A DNA stretch of 63,032 nucleotides, taken from NCBI GenBank assembly GCA_900473045.1, contig UCKS01000049.1:1-63032 (forward strand). Direction: 5' to 3'. The notes below the pieces were generated by a model that had not been told where the DNA came from, did no database searches, and worked only from the letters and a program-made list of their open reading frames with translations. Source of the stretch: Hyphomicrobiales bacterium. GTDB lineage: Bacteria; Pseudomonadota; Alphaproteobacteria; Rhizobiales; Rhizobiaceae. Numbering within the stretch: position 1 is the first letter of the stretch; each line of letters starts with the position of its first letter. This document shows positions 8,159 to 17,187 of the stretch, piece after piece. The position numbers and the translations under genes were made by a program.

Positions 8159-9800
8159 AGCTTTGCCTAACAACAGTCTCCTGTCTGTCAAAAACCTGAA
8201 GATCGAAGCCACCAGCTATCCGCCCGGAGAGCCACCGAAAACGGTGAGCCTGGTCGAAAACGTCTCCTTCGACGTCCAGAAGGGCAAGGTACTAGGCCTG
8301 ATCGGCGAAAGCGGTGCGGGCAAATCAACGATTGGCCTCTCTGCCCTCGCCTATGGTCGCGGCGGCGCTGCGATCACCGGCGGTCAGGTCGTGCTCAACG
8401 GCAAGAATATCCTGACGCTGGGCCGCGACGGTGTCCGCACCATCCGCGGCTGCAAGGTCTGCTATGTCGCCCAGTCGGCGGCGGCGGCCTTCAATCCGGC
8501 CCACAAGCTTGGCGAGCAGGTGATCGAAGCGGCGCTGCGCCACAAGATCATGACGCGGCCAGAAGCCGAAAAACGGGCCTTGTATCTGTTCCAGGTGCTC
8601 GGCCTGCCCAACCCTGAAACGTTTGGCAACCGCTATCCGCACCAGGTCTCCGGCGGCCAGCTGCAACGCGCCATGACCGCCATGGCGCTCTGCCCCAATC
8701 CGGAACTGATCGTCTTCGACGAGCCGACGACTGCGCTTGACGTTACCACGCAGATCGACGTGCTGGCGGCGATCAAGCATGCGATCGAGGAGACGCATAC
8801 GGCCGCCCTCTACATCACCCACGACCTTGCCGTCGTTGCCCAGATTTCCGATGACATCATGGTGCTGCGCCATGGCAAGACCGTCGAATACGGCACGACC
8901 AAGCAGATCATCGAGGCGCCGAACGAGGACTATACGCGAGCGCTGGTCAGCGTCCGCCAGACCAAGCGCGAGGAGGCCCGGGACCAGAGCAATACGCTGC
9001 TGAAGATCGACCATATCAGCGCCGGTTACGCCAATGGCTTCAAGGTGCTGCACGACGTCTCCATGCATTTGCCCAAGGGCCAGACGCTGGCGATCGTCGG
9101 CGAGAGCGGTTCCGGAAAATCGACGCTCGCTCGTGTCATCACCGGGCTCCTGCCGCCCTCGGAAGGCACGATCACCTTTGACGGCAAGGTGCTGCCCAAG
9201 GCGCTCAGCGGGCGAAGCAAGGAAGAGCTCCGCCGCGTGCAGATGATCTACCAGATGGCCGATACCGCGATGAACCCGCGCCAGACGGTGCGCGACATTA
9301 TCGGCCGGCCGATCTCCTTCTACTACGGCCTGCATGGGGCTAAGAAGACGGAGCGGGTCAAGCAGCTGCTCGACCAGATCGAGATGGGCGACCGTTTCCT
9401 CGACCGCTACCCGGCCGAACTGTCGGGTGGCCAGAAGCAGCGCGTGGCGATCGCAAGGGCGCTCGCCGCAAAGCCGGAACTGATTCTCTGCGACGAACCG
9501 ACCTCGGCGCTCGACCCGCTGGTGGCCGAAGGCATCTTGAATCTGCTTCTGAGACTTCAGGAGGAAACCGCTGTTTCCTATGTCTTTATCACCCATGACA
9601 TCGCCATCGTCCGCGCCATCGCCGACTCGGTTGCCGTCATGCATCGGGGCAAGCTGGTCCGCTTCGGGCCGAAGTCGAAAGTGCTCACGCCACCGTTCGA
9701 CGACTATACCGACCTGCTGTTGAAGTCGGTTCCGGAGATGGAAATCGGCTGGCTGGAGAAGGTCCTGACTACGCGCCGGATGGAAAGCGCCGGCAACTGA
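8151..9800 (+). CDS. ABC transporter ATP-binding protein, fused DppD-DppF type
   Basis: This cytoplasmic ATPase carries two complete nucleotide-binding domains in one 549-residue chain. Domain 1 has GLIGESGAGKST, signature VSGGQLQR and Walker B ELIVFDEPTTALD. Domain 2 has AIVGESGSGKST, signature LSGGQKQR and ELILCDEPTSALDP. Such fusions (also GsiA and YejF) replace separate D and F subunits. It completes the importer begun at 4639. The start overlaps the permease end. A GC-rich hairpin follows the stop. Confidence 0.94.
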   Translation: MPEALPNNSLLSVKNLKIEATSYPPGEPPKTVSLVENVSFDVQKGKVLGLIGESGAGKSTIGLSALAYGRGGAAITGGQVVLNGKNILTLGRDGVRTIRGCKVCYVAQSAAAAFNPAHKLGEQVIEAALRHKIMTRPEAEKRALYLFQVLGLPNPETFGNRYPHQVSGGQLQRAMTAMALCPNPELIVFDEPTTALDVTTQIDVLAAIKHAIEETHTAALYITHDLAVVAQISDDIMVLRHGKTVEYGTTKQIIEAPNEDYTRALVSVRQTKREEARDQSNTLLKIDHISAGYANGFKVLHDVSMHLPKGQTLAIVGESGSGKSTLARVITGLLPPSEGTITFDGKVLPKALSGRSKEELRRVQMIYQMADTAMNPRQTVRDIIGRPISFYYGLHGAKKTERVKQLLDQIEMGDRFLDRYPAELSGGQKQRVAIARALAAKPELILCDEPTSALDPLVAEGILNLLLRLQEETAVSYVFITHDIAIVRAIADSVAVMHRGKLVRFGPKSKVLTPPFDDYTDLLLKSVPEMEIGWLEKVLTTRRMESAGN

Positions 9801-9806
9801 TCACAG

Positions 9807-9836
9807 CCTTCCCTTCGCGCTGCGTCGAAGGGAAGG
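9807..9836. terminator. Hairpin between convergent genes, probable terminator
   Basis: An 11-bp perfect stem (CCTTCCCTTCG at 9807-9817 with CGAAGGGAAGG at 9826-9836) and an 8-base loop lie between the ATPase stop and the stop of the opposite-strand gene. There is no T-run on either side, so termination is inferred from position. Confidence 0.5.
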
Positions 9837-9844
9837 AACCACCA

Positions 9845-10192
9845 TCACTTGCTGTTGCAGTTCACATCACCCAACCGCTGCATCGGTTGGCCGTTTGCCG
9901 TCACCGTCGTTTCGCCCTTCGTGGCGCAATCGGCCTTTTCCGATGATCCGGACCGCACCCGGACCAGCGGCTGTCCTTCGATCATGATGCCCGGAACGAT
10001 TTCATAGAGATCGGCCGGGCAATTGACGACATCCGACAGTCTCAATGCCGGCGCACCGCCGATAAAGACACTGGATGCACCGGACAACGCGCATCCGGCA
10101 AGCGGCGAAGAGGCTGTATCTTCTGCAGTAACCGGCAGGGCGGAAAAGCCAAGCAGCGCCAATCCAGCAACAACGGCCTTCGACATCATCAT
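9845..10192 (-). CDS. Small secreted PAAR-motif-like protein
   Basis: The product has 115 residues with a Sec-type signal peptide (KAVVAGLALLGFSALPVTA then E). The mature part carries PAAR-like turns: SVFIGGAPALRLSDVVNCP, then GIMIEGQPLVRV, then TTVTANGQPMQRLGDVNC. There are four Cys in the mature part. The start has three consecutive Met codons behind GGGAGAAT. PAAR proteins normally cap type VI secretion spikes and lack signal peptides, and no T6SS gene is in this window. It sits just downstream of the XRE regulator on the same strand. Function not assigned. Confidence 0.7.
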   Translation of the reverse strand: MMMSKAVVAGLALLGFSALPVTAEDTASSPLAGCALSGASSVFIGGAPALRLSDVVNCPADLYEIVPGIMIEGQPLVRVRSGSSEKADCATKGETTVTANGQPMQRLGDVNCNSK

Positions 10193-10252
10193 ATTCTCCC
10201 GTCTGCGTCGCTCGGATCCTATTCCGAAACAGCCAGCAGCGCGACGGGCTGC

Positions 10253-11047
10253 TCAGAAATTTTCCGGCACGGACAGGATGCCGGTCGACGGAGCTTCGAG
10301 ATAGTCGCGCACGGTTGCGGGCAATTGCCGCGAGTTTTCTGGCAGCACGCCGCAACGTGACAACACCTGGCGCTTGTCCGGATTGGTGCCGAGATGCCGC
10401 CAGATGACCCGCGAGGCATAGGGCAGATTTTCCTTGCGCCAGGAAACCCCCATGGTGACGCCGCGCAAATAGACCCGCTGGTGCACCTCGAAAGGTATCA
10501 GGATGGTCTGCGACATCATCGGCTGACGGCTGACGCTGCGCTCGGTGATGAAAATCCTGTTTCGCAGGAACGCCGCGAGCCCGACATATTTCGAATACTG
10601 CCGGATCTCGTGGGCCGCATCGCGGATACGCTCGATCGATTTGACGTGAACGGAGCCGTTTTCCTCCAGAAGCCGGGCGCAGGAGCAGACGACGAGGCCG
10701 GGCCATGACGGCGAAAAATGATAGGTCTGGAAGTAGCCCAGATGGCGGCGAAGCGACGGCAGATCGCCTGGCAACCCCTCCAGCAACAGCCCACCATCGA
10801 CCCTGCGCTGATCCGGGCGCGTCATGCGTGTCTGGAACATGGGCGCGGCAAGCGAAAAATCCTGGGAACCGACGCCGAAGAACGCCGCGATACGGGCAAG
10901 ATTGTGCGCCGACGGCCGGGCTTCGCCGGAAATATAGCGGTTGAATTGCTGGCGATTGATGCCGATCTCCCGGCAGATCTGCGAAATCGACGGCCGCGTG
11001 GCGCAGGCAAAGCGCAGATTTTCCGTAAAAGTCTGATTGTCGGACAC
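10253..11047 (-). CDS. XRE-family transcriptional regulator
   Basis: This cytoplasmic DNA-binding protein has an N-terminal helix-turn-helix of Cro/CI type (SISQICREIGINRQQFNRYISGEARPSAHNLARIAAFFGV), followed by about 190 residues of unassigned, probably ligand-sensing sequence. I prefer the GTG at 11045-11047 because GAGGG lies about nine bases upstream and the protein then begins at the helix-turn-helix. An ATG at 11117-11119 would add 24 residues and run over a conspicuous direct repeat. It is divergent from the second binding protein gene, which it probably regulates. Confidence 0.82.
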   Translation of the reverse strand: MSDNQTFTENLRFACATRPSISQICREIGINRQQFNRYISGEARPSAHNLARIAAFFGVGSQDFSLAAPMFQTRMTRPDQRRVDGGLLLEGLPGDLPSLRRHLGYFQTYHFSPSWPGLVVCSCARLLEENGSVHVKSIERIRDAAHEIRQYSKYVGLAAFLRNRIFITERSVSRQPMMSQTILIPFEVHQRVYLRGVTMGVSWRKENLPYASRVIWRHLGTNPDKRQVLSRCGVLPENSRQLPATVRDYLEAPSTGILSVPENF

Positions 11048-11074
11048 AAGTAATTCCCTCAGCAGTTTTACAGA

Positions 11075-11107
11075 GCGTAAAGTCGCGTCAATCAGCGTCA
11101 AGTCGCG
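11075..11107. promoter_or_regulatory. 13-bp direct repeat with 20-bp period, probable operator
   Basis: GCGTAAAGTCGCG (11075-11087) and GCGTCAAGTCGCG (11095-11107) differ at one base and start exactly 20 bp apart, about two helical turns. They lie between the divergent XRE gene and the binding protein gene at 11174. This is the arrangement expected for a regulator binding two tandem sites on one DNA face. Confidence 0.6.
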
Positions 11108-11173
11108 AAATTGTGCCAATCGCTTTTAGCGCTACCTTTCCCGATGAAAAACCAGAGATAAAGGGAACAGCGA

Positions 11174-12763
11174 ATGCGTGATTTCACCCAGAAGCCCGGC
11201 AGCCTGATTGCCAGCAGCGAGGTTAACCGCCGGACCTTCCTCGGTGGTACGGTGGCGCTCGGTCTCGCGGCCGGTTTCTCCGGCACCCTGATCGCCGGCA
11301 AGGCGAGCGCGCAAGAACCAAAGCGCGGCGGACACCTGAAGCTCGGCCTCAAGGGCGGCGCCACCACCGACTCGCTCGATCCGGCCACCTATAGTGGTTC
11401 AGTATTGTTCACCATCGGCCATCTCTGGGGTGATACGCTGGTGGAGTCCGATCCGCAGACAGGTGCAGCACTTCCCTCCCTTGCCGAATCCTGGACGCCG
11501 TCTCCCGATGCGTCGGTCTGGACATTCAAGCTGCGCAGCGGCGTTACCTTCCACGATGGCAGCCCGCTGACCATGGCCGATGTCATCGCCACCCTGAAGC
11601 GTCATGCCGACGAAGGCTCGAAGTCCGGGGCGCTCGGCCTGATGCGCTCGATCAAGACCATTGAGGACAAGGGCGGCGAGCTCGTCCTGACGCTGACCGA
11701 AGGCAATGCCGACCTGCCGTTGATCCTGACGGACTACCACCTGATCATCCAGCCGGGCGGCGGCGTCAGCGACCCTACCTCGACGATCGGAACCGGCCCT
11801 TACAAGCTTTCGAGCTATGAAGCAGGCCTGCGCTCCACCTTTGAAAAGAACACCGCCGACTGGCGCTCGGATCGTGGTTTCGTCGACAGTGTCGAAATCA
11901 TCGTCATGAATGACAACACGGCCCGCGTCGCGGCACTTGCTTCCGGCCAGGTGCATTTCATCAACAACATCGATCCGAAGACGGTCCCGATGCTGAAGCG
12001 CGCGCCGAAGGTCGAAATCCTGAAAACCGCAGGCAAGGGCTTCTACAGTTTCCTGATGCACTGCGACACGGCGCCCTTCGACAATAACGACCTGCGTCTG
12101 GCGCTGAAATACGCCATCGACCGCCAGGCCATTCTCGACCGCATCCTCGGCGGCTACGGCAAGATCGGCAACGACTATCCGGTCAACGAGAATTATGCAC
12201 TGGCGCCCGAGGGCATCGAGCAGCGCACTTACGATCCGGACAAGGCAGCCTTTCACTACAAGAAATCCGGCCACGACCGGCCGATCCCGCTACGCACCTC
12301 GGATGCTGCCTTTGCCGGTGCCGTCGATGCCGCCGTGCTATTTCAGGAAAGCGCCAGCAAGGCCGGCATCCAGATCGAAGTTCAGCGCGAGCCCGAGGAC
12401 GGCTACTGGACGAATGTCTGGAACGTCCAGCCGTTCTGCGCGTCCTATTGGGGCGGCCGTCCGACGCAGGATTCTCGCTATTCGACCTCCTACCTCTCCA
12501 CTGCCGAATGGAACGACACCCGCTTCAAGCGTGACGATTTCGACAAGATCCTGCTGCAGGCACGCTCCGAACTCGACGAAACCAAACGCAAGGCCCTCTA
12601 TCGCACCATGGCGCTGACGGTCCGGGACGAAGGCGGCCTCATCCTGCCGGTCTTCAACGACTATGTGAACGCCGCCTCGACATCGCTGAAGGGCTTTGTC
12701 CACGATATCGGCAATGACCTTTCGAACGGCTATGTGGCAAGCCGCGTCTGGTTCGACAATTGA
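11174..12763 (+). CDS. ABC transporter substrate-binding protein, peptide type, Tat-exported (paralogue)
   Basis: This periplasmic receptor has 529 residues, the same length as the protein starting at 4639 and clearly homologous over its whole length (shared KRGGHLKLGLKGG, RGFVDSVEIIVMNDNTA, HCDTAPFDNNDLRLALKYA, NVQPF..SYWGGRPTQD). It has a twin-arginine signal (VNRRTFLGGTVALGLAAG). The start lies behind AAGGGAACAGCGA. No permease follows it. The hydrolase gene comes next, so it probably feeds the importer at 6228-9800. Divergence from the XRE gene and the direct repeat suggest separate control from the first binding protein. Confidence 0.92.
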   Translation: MRDFTQKPGSLIASSEVNRRTFLGGTVALGLAAGFSGTLIAGKASAQEPKRGGHLKLGLKGGATTDSLDPATYSGSVLFTIGHLWGDTLVESDPQTGAALPSLAESWTPSPDASVWTFKLRSGVTFHDGSPLTMADVIATLKRHADEGSKSGALGLMRSIKTIEDKGGELVLTLTEGNADLPLILTDYHLIIQPGGGVSDPTSTIGTGPYKLSSYEAGLRSTFEKNTADWRSDRGFVDSVEIIVMNDNTARVAALASGQVHFINNIDPKTVPMLKRAPKVEILKTAGKGFYSFLMHCDTAPFDNNDLRLALKYAIDRQAILDRILGGYGKIGNDYPVNENYALAPEGIEQRTYDPDKAAFHYKKSGHDRPIPLRTSDAAFAGAVDAAVLFQESASKAGIQIEVQREPEDGYWTNVWNVQPFCASYWGGRPTQDSRYSTSYLSTAEWNDTRFKRDDFDKILLQARSELDETKRKALYRTMALTVRDEGGLILPVFNDYVNAASTSLKGFVHDIGNDLSNGYVASRVWFDN

Positions 12764-12770
12764 AGGCGAA

Positions 12771-14792
12771 ATGACGGAAATGGATAGCATGTCCAAACGC
12801 AGCTTTACCCTGATCGAGAACGAGTGGATCATTCTCGCCGACGGAACCCGGCTTTCCGCCCGCATCTGGATGCCGGATGGCGCTGATGCCAGCCCGGTTC
12901 CGGCAGTTCTCGAATACCTGCCCTACCGCAAGCGCGGCGGCACCAATGCCCGTGACGAGTCCACCTATCCGGTCTTTGCCGCCGCCGGCATTGCCGGCGT
13001 GCGTGTCGATATCCGTGGCTCCGGCGAAAGCGACGGCGTCATCGATGGCGAATACACGCCGCGTGAACTGAGCGACGGCTGCGAACTGATCGCCTGGATC
13101 GCCGCCCAGCCCTGGTCGAACGGCAAGGTCGGCATGATGGGTATTTCCTGGGGCGGCTTCAACTGCCTGCAGGTGGCGGCACTGAAGCCACCGGCGCTGA
13201 AAGCAGTGATCTCCATCGCCTCCACCGTCGACCGCTACAATGACGACATCCACTACAAGAACGGCACGCATCTTTCGGCCCAGCTTTCCTGGGCTGCAAC
13301 CATGTTGGCCTATCAGTCACGCTCGCCTGATCCGGCGCTGGTCGGCGACAAATGGAAAGACATGTGGCTGGAGCGGCTGGAAAACGAGCCCTACTTCATG
13401 GAGGAATGGCTTCAGCATCAGCGCCGCGACGCTTTCTGGGAGCATGGCTCGATCTGCGAGGATTTCAACGGCTTTCCGCTTCCCGCCATGGTCATTGCCG
13501 GCTGGGCCGACGGATACCGCAACACGCCGATGAAGGCAGCCGAAGGCTTGGGCGGTAAGGTGAAAGCCCTGATCGGCCCATGGGTGCACAAATACCCGCA
13601 TTTCGCCTGGCCAAAACCGCGCGCCGATTTCCATGGTGAGGCGATCGCCTGGTGGAACCATTGGCTGCGCGATGAGGAGACCGGCGTCGAGGCACTGCCG
13701 CAGATGCGCGCCTTCATCCTCGACGGCCCGAAACCGGCCCTGCGCCGCAATGCCGATCCCGGCTTCTGGGTGGCCAAGGACGAGTGGCGTTCCCCGGAGA
13801 TGCAGACCTTCTATATCGACCAGTTCGGCAGCCTCAACGAGGGCATGCCGATCGCCGGCGCCCATGACCACAACACCTATCTGAAATCGCCGCTCGATAC
13901 CGGTACGGCTTCCGGCGAATGGTTCACCCTGAAGCCCGATGCCGAAATGGCCGGTGACCAGCGCATCGACGATGCCGGTTCACTGACATTCGAAACGGCA
14001 CCGCTGGCACAAGCCGTCGATTATCTTGGCCAGCCGGTGCTGACGGTCGAGCTTGCCTGCGATGCCGATTGGGCCAATCTCGTTGCCCGCGTCGTCGATA
14101 TCCACCCGGATGGCAGCGCCACCCGCGTCACCTTCGGCGTGCTCAACCTTGCCCACCGCGAGGGCAACGCTGAACCGAAACCGATGGAACACGGCAAGAA
14201 AACCAGGGTAGCGCTGGTGCTCGACGCCTGTGGCTATCGTTTTGGCGTGGGCCACCGTATTCGGCTGTCGCTCTCAACCGCCTATTGGCCGTTGGTACTG
14301 CCCGCCCAGTCCGATCCCGGCCTGACGCTGGATCTCGCCTCGCTGGGGCTGGCTTTGCCAAAGCTCGGCGAACATCAGCTCATCACCATGCCGGAGCCTG
14401 CCAATCCGGACCCGTTGCCGAAATATATCGAGCGCACGGCCGGCAGTACCAGCCGCCGGGTCGAGCGCGATATGACGACGGGCCAGACGCATTACCACAT
14501 CTACGAGGATGGTGGCCTGACCGAACATCCCGATACCGGCCTTGCCACGCAGGATATCCGCGACGAAACCTGGACGATCGCAGCTGACGATCCGCTGTCG
14601 ATGACGGGTGTTTCGACTTGGACCTGCATCGCCAGCCGTGAAAACTGGTCGGTGAAGACCGTCTCCGTCTCGCGGATCGCCTGCACGGCAACCGAATGGC
14701 TGACCTCCGCGTCCGTGACCGCCTTCGAAGGGGAGACACAAATCTTCGAAAAAACGTTCGAAGAGACGCGCGTGCCACGCGACTTCATGTGA
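12771..14792 (+). CDS. CocE/NonD family hydrolase (X-Pro dipeptidyl-peptidase S15 type)
   Basis: This serine hydrolase has an alpha/beta-hydrolase domain (about 15-330) and a C-terminal jelly-roll domain of PepX_C/NonD type. The nucleophile elbow is GISWGGFNC with Ser at about 126. VDIRGSGESDG (about 79-89) is typical of the family. Members cleave acyl esters such as cocaine, or peptides after proline. No signal peptide is present, so it would act on an imported substrate. The start at 12771 follows GAAGGCGA and lies eight bases after the binding protein stop, implying one operon. The tail overlaps the opposite-strand ACT gene by eight bases. Substrate unknown. Confidence 0.88.
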   Translation: MTEMDSMSKRSFTLIENEWIILADGTRLSARIWMPDGADASPVPAVLEYLPYRKRGGTNARDESTYPVFAAAGIAGVRVDIRGSGESDGVIDGEYTPRELSDGCELIAWIAAQPWSNGKVGMMGISWGGFNCLQVAALKPPALKAVISIASTVDRYNDDIHYKNGTHLSAQLSWAATMLAYQSRSPDPALVGDKWKDMWLERLENEPYFMEEWLQHQRRDAFWEHGSICEDFNGFPLPAMVIAGWADGYRNTPMKAAEGLGGKVKALIGPWVHKYPHFAWPKPRADFHGEAIAWWNHWLRDEETGVEALPQMRAFILDGPKPALRRNADPGFWVAKDEWRSPEMQTFYIDQFGSLNEGMPIAGAHDHNTYLKSPLDTGTASGEWFTLKPDAEMAGDQRIDDAGSLTFETAPLAQAVDYLGQPVLTVELACDADWANLVARVVDIHPDGSATRVTFGVLNLAHREGNAEPKPMEHGKKTRVALVLDACGYRFGVGHRIRLSLSTAYWPLVLPAQSDPGLTLDLASLGLALPKLGEHQLITMPEPANPDPLPKYIERTAGSTSRRVERDMTTGQTHYHIYEDGGLTEHPDTGLATQDIRDETWTIAADDPLSMTGVSTWTCIASRENWSVKTVSVSRIACTATEWLTSASVTAFEGETQIFEKTFEETRVPRDFM

Positions 14793-15189
14793 GGACGGGC
14801 GTGGCCTCTGCCAAGGCCGCAAGTGCCCGTTCTGCATCCTTCGCAGGCACGAAAATGTGGTCGTGGTGATAGGCCGCGACCACATTGGCGCTGATGCCAT
14901 GCCGCGTCAGCGCCACCGCAACCGCCGCCGTCAGCCCGACGGCTTCAAGGGCGGAGTGCACCGTCAGCGTAATGCAGCGCATCACCGGGCCATAGCCTAG
15001 CCCAGCCTTGTCGGCATCAGCCTTTTCAATAATCAGCGTCAGGCCCTCATCCTCGCGAAAAAAGCCGAGCGGCTCCAGGGAAAGCCATCCCGCCGCATCC
15101 GCCGGCACGCTGCAATAAACATACTCGCCCGGACGCATCTCCGGACGCATCTCGCGCAACAGTGTTTCGAGATCGGTGATGCCGCTCAT
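14785..15189 (-). CDS. ACT domain-containing protein
   Basis: This is a 134-residue soluble protein with two ACT-like halves, as in the ACT_3/ACT_7 (former DUF2241) family: LEPLGFFREDEGLTLIIEK in the first and MRCITLTVHSALEAVGLTAAVAVAL...VVAAYHHDHIFVP in the second. Such proteins bind small ligands, often amino acids. AGAGAGATATGAGC supports the start. It converges with the hydrolase gene. No pathway link is evident. Confidence 0.82.
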   Translation of the reverse strand: MSGITDLETLLREMRPEMRPGEYVYCSVPADAAGWLSLEPLGFFREDEGLTLIIEKADADKAGLGYGPVMRCITLTVHSALEAVGLTAAVAVALTRHGISANVVAAYHHDHIFVPAKDAERALAALAEATPVLT

Positions 15190-15395
15190 ATCTCTCTCCC
15201 TGACTTAACTCCCGACGGATCACACGGATGTGTATCCTCATCTCCGGTCTGTCACTTTGGCGTTACGCACGCATTTGCGATTTGACCAGCCCGCCTCTGT
15301 TGGCCACTGTTTGCTCATAAAGCAAGGCCGCATATCGCTGCAATCGACAGCGGGTCGCCCTGCCTGTGCCACACGACCATCGAAGGAGGAATATC

Positions 15396-16139
15396 ATGCA
15401 GCAGCCCGGAAGAGACACGATGTCGCACGCGACCAGACGCCCGTTCATTTTCGGACTGGCCGGGGTAGCAGCACTTGCCGCCACAGTGTTTGCCCTGTCC
15501 TCGACATTCAGCAATGCAGCCGAAGAGGCCGTGGTCATTCCGCCTCCAGCCATCGATGAAGCCGCGACCGCCACTACGGAAAAGGCCGTGTTCGCGGGCG
15601 GTTGTTTCTGGGGCGTGCAGGGCGTGTTCCAGCATGTGAAGGGCGTCAAGAATGCCGTGTCTGGCTATTCCGGCGGCGCCAAGGATACGGCGATCTATGA
15701 AACCGTCAGCGGCGGCGATACGGGCCATGCCGAAGCCGTGGAAGTCACTTACAATCCGAAGATGGTTACCTACGGCCAGCTGCTGCAGATCTATTTCTCG
15801 GTTGCGCACAACCCGACACAGCTCAACTATCAGGGGCCGGATCACGGCACACAATATCGCTCGGAGATCTTTGCGACCAACAGCGAGCAGAAGAAGATCG
15901 CTGAGAGCTATATCGCCCAGCTCGACAAGGCGAAGGTCTATGGCGATCCCGTCGTCACCAAAGTGTCCGACATCGGCGCCTTCTATCCGGCCGAGGAATA
16001 TCATCAGGATTTCCTGACGCTGAACCCGACCTACCCTTACATCGTCTATAACGACATGCCGAAGATCGACAACCTCAAGGCGCTGTTCCCCACGGAGTTC
16101 AGCGCCAAGCCGGTGCTGGTCCTCAAGGCCAAGGGCTGA
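15396..16139 (+). CDS. msrA: Peptide methionine sulfoxide reductase MsrA, exported, single-Cys form
   Basis: The enzyme reduces methionine-S-sulfoxide in proteins or free. The core starts at AVFAGGCFWG (catalytic Cys at about 70), with GYSGG, EVTYNP, HNPTQLNYQGPDHGTQYRS and EYHQDFL following as in the family. An N-terminal hydrophobic segment (PFIFGLAGVAALAATVFALSS) points to export to, or anchoring at, the periplasm. The catalytic Cys is the only cysteine in the 247 residues, so no resolving Cys is present. The start at 15396 has a near-perfect AAGGAGGAATATC site. Confidence 0.93.
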   Translation: MQQPGRDTMSHATRRPFIFGLAGVAALAATVFALSSTFSNAAEEAVVIPPPAIDEAATATTEKAVFAGGCFWGVQGVFQHVKGVKNAVSGYSGGAKDTAIYETVSGGDTGHAEAVEVTYNPKMVTYGQLLQIYFSVAHNPTQLNYQGPDHGTQYRSEIFATNSEQKKIAESYIAQLDKAKVYGDPVVTKVSDIGAFYPAEEYHQDFLTLNPTYPYIVYNDMPKIDNLKALFPTEFSAKPVLVLKAKG

Positions 16140-17057
16140 TCAGAGCGTTCCGACGAGATCGCTGATACCCCGGCACAGATGCATGAAGCCGTCGCGCGCG
16201 CCCTCACTCATGTGACGGGCGCGCAACCATGCATGGATCATCTGCGGCTCGTCGCGATAGCTGACGTTGACCCCGGCAGCGATCAGCCGCTGCGCATAAA
16301 CGGCAGCATCATCGCGCAGCGGGTCGAAATGCGCCGATGTGATATAGGCCGACGGCAGGCCGGAAAGATCAGGCGCTTTCAAGGGATGGGCAAAGACGTT
16401 TTCCGGCGGAGCTTTCAGCACGTCCCGGTAATAGGCAACATCGGCGGTCGTCAGGCCCGGCGCCTCTGCCATCTCTAGATAGGAGCCGGAAGCCAGATCG
16501 CCGCCCAGCCCCGGATAGATCAGCGCCTGCCCGACGATGCCGCCCAACGCCTTTGCCCTGGCTTTCAACGCCATACCCGCTGCAAGGTTTCCACCGGCAC
16601 TGTCGCCCGCAACGACCAGAGGCCGCCCATCGGCAAGTAGCCACAACAGCACTTCAAAACAATCGTCGAATGCTGCAGGCCAGACATGCTCCGGCGCCAG
16701 CCGGTAGTCGATCGACACCAGCTCGGCCTTTGCCGCATGCGCAATTTCGGCGCAGATGGCATCATGGCTTTGCAACGACCCAATAACAAAACCGCCGCCA
16801 TGAATGTAGAAGATCCGCGTTCGCGTGGTGATATCTATGGGCCGGTACCGGCGCACCGGAATACGCCCACCAACCGCCTCGTCCTGCCGCGTCAGCCCTT
16901 CCGGCGACTGCGCATCAAACTCGGCGCAGAGCGCATCATACCAGGCGCGCTGCTGCCCGATCGACGCATCGACGGCATCGGCCGGATAGAATTCCTCGCA
17001 ATGTTTGTGGAAGGCAAGAATGCCGGGTTCGGTGGGGATCGGGCGATCTCTTGTCAT
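16140..17057 (-). CDS. Alpha/beta hydrolase, hormone-sensitive-lipase family
   Basis: This is a carboxylesterase-type enzyme of 305 residues. The oxyanion motif HGGGFVIGS lies at about 86-94 and the nucleophile elbow GDSAGG at about 151-156 (Ser153). The acid is probably Asp in FDPLRDDA and the base His in MIHAWLRARH, where family members often read HGF. The chosen start (MTRDRPIP) has AGGA upstream. An earlier in-frame start at 17144 adds 29 residues of low plausibility. It converges with msrA with no gap. Physiological ester unknown. Confidence 0.85.
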   Translation of the reverse strand: MTRDRPIPTEPGILAFHKHCEEFYPADAVDASIGQQRAWYDALCAEFDAQSPEGLTRQDEAVGGRIPVRRYRPIDITTRTRIFYIHGGGFVIGSLQSHDAICAEIAHAAKAELVSIDYRLAPEHVWPAAFDDCFEVLLWLLADGRPLVVAGDSAGGNLAAGMALKARAKALGGIVGQALIYPGLGGDLASGSYLEMAEAPGLTTADVAYYRDVLKAPPENVFAHPLKAPDLSGLPSAYITSAHFDPLRDDAAVYAQRLIAAGVNVSYRDEPQMIHAWLRARHMSEGARDGFMHLCRGISDLVGTL

Positions 17058-17153
17058 GGAAAAATGATCCTGAATTGATCCCCGACCATAACTGGATTCG
17101 TGGCTCGTTCTGTCCTCAATCCGACATCCCGCGAATTCCTCCATTTTCTGAGT

Positions 17154-17166
17154 ATGACAATGTCAT
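17154..17166. promoter_or_regulatory. Palindrome ATGACA-A-TGTCAT, probable ParD operator
   Basis: A perfect 13-bp dyad lies about 21 bases before the antitoxin start. Antitoxins of this family usually repress their own operon at such dyads. Assignment is by position. Confidence 0.5.
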
Positions 17167-17187
17167 GCACCATGTTAACCTCTGCGT

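Noticed and set aside
8325..9644. Open frame of 439 codons on the minus strand
   Set aside because: Antisense to the double ATPase. Composition is typical of a shadow frame.
9845..10192. Type VI secretion PAAR tip
   Set aside because: A signal peptide is present and no T6SS component gene lies in the window, so only PAAR-like is claimed.
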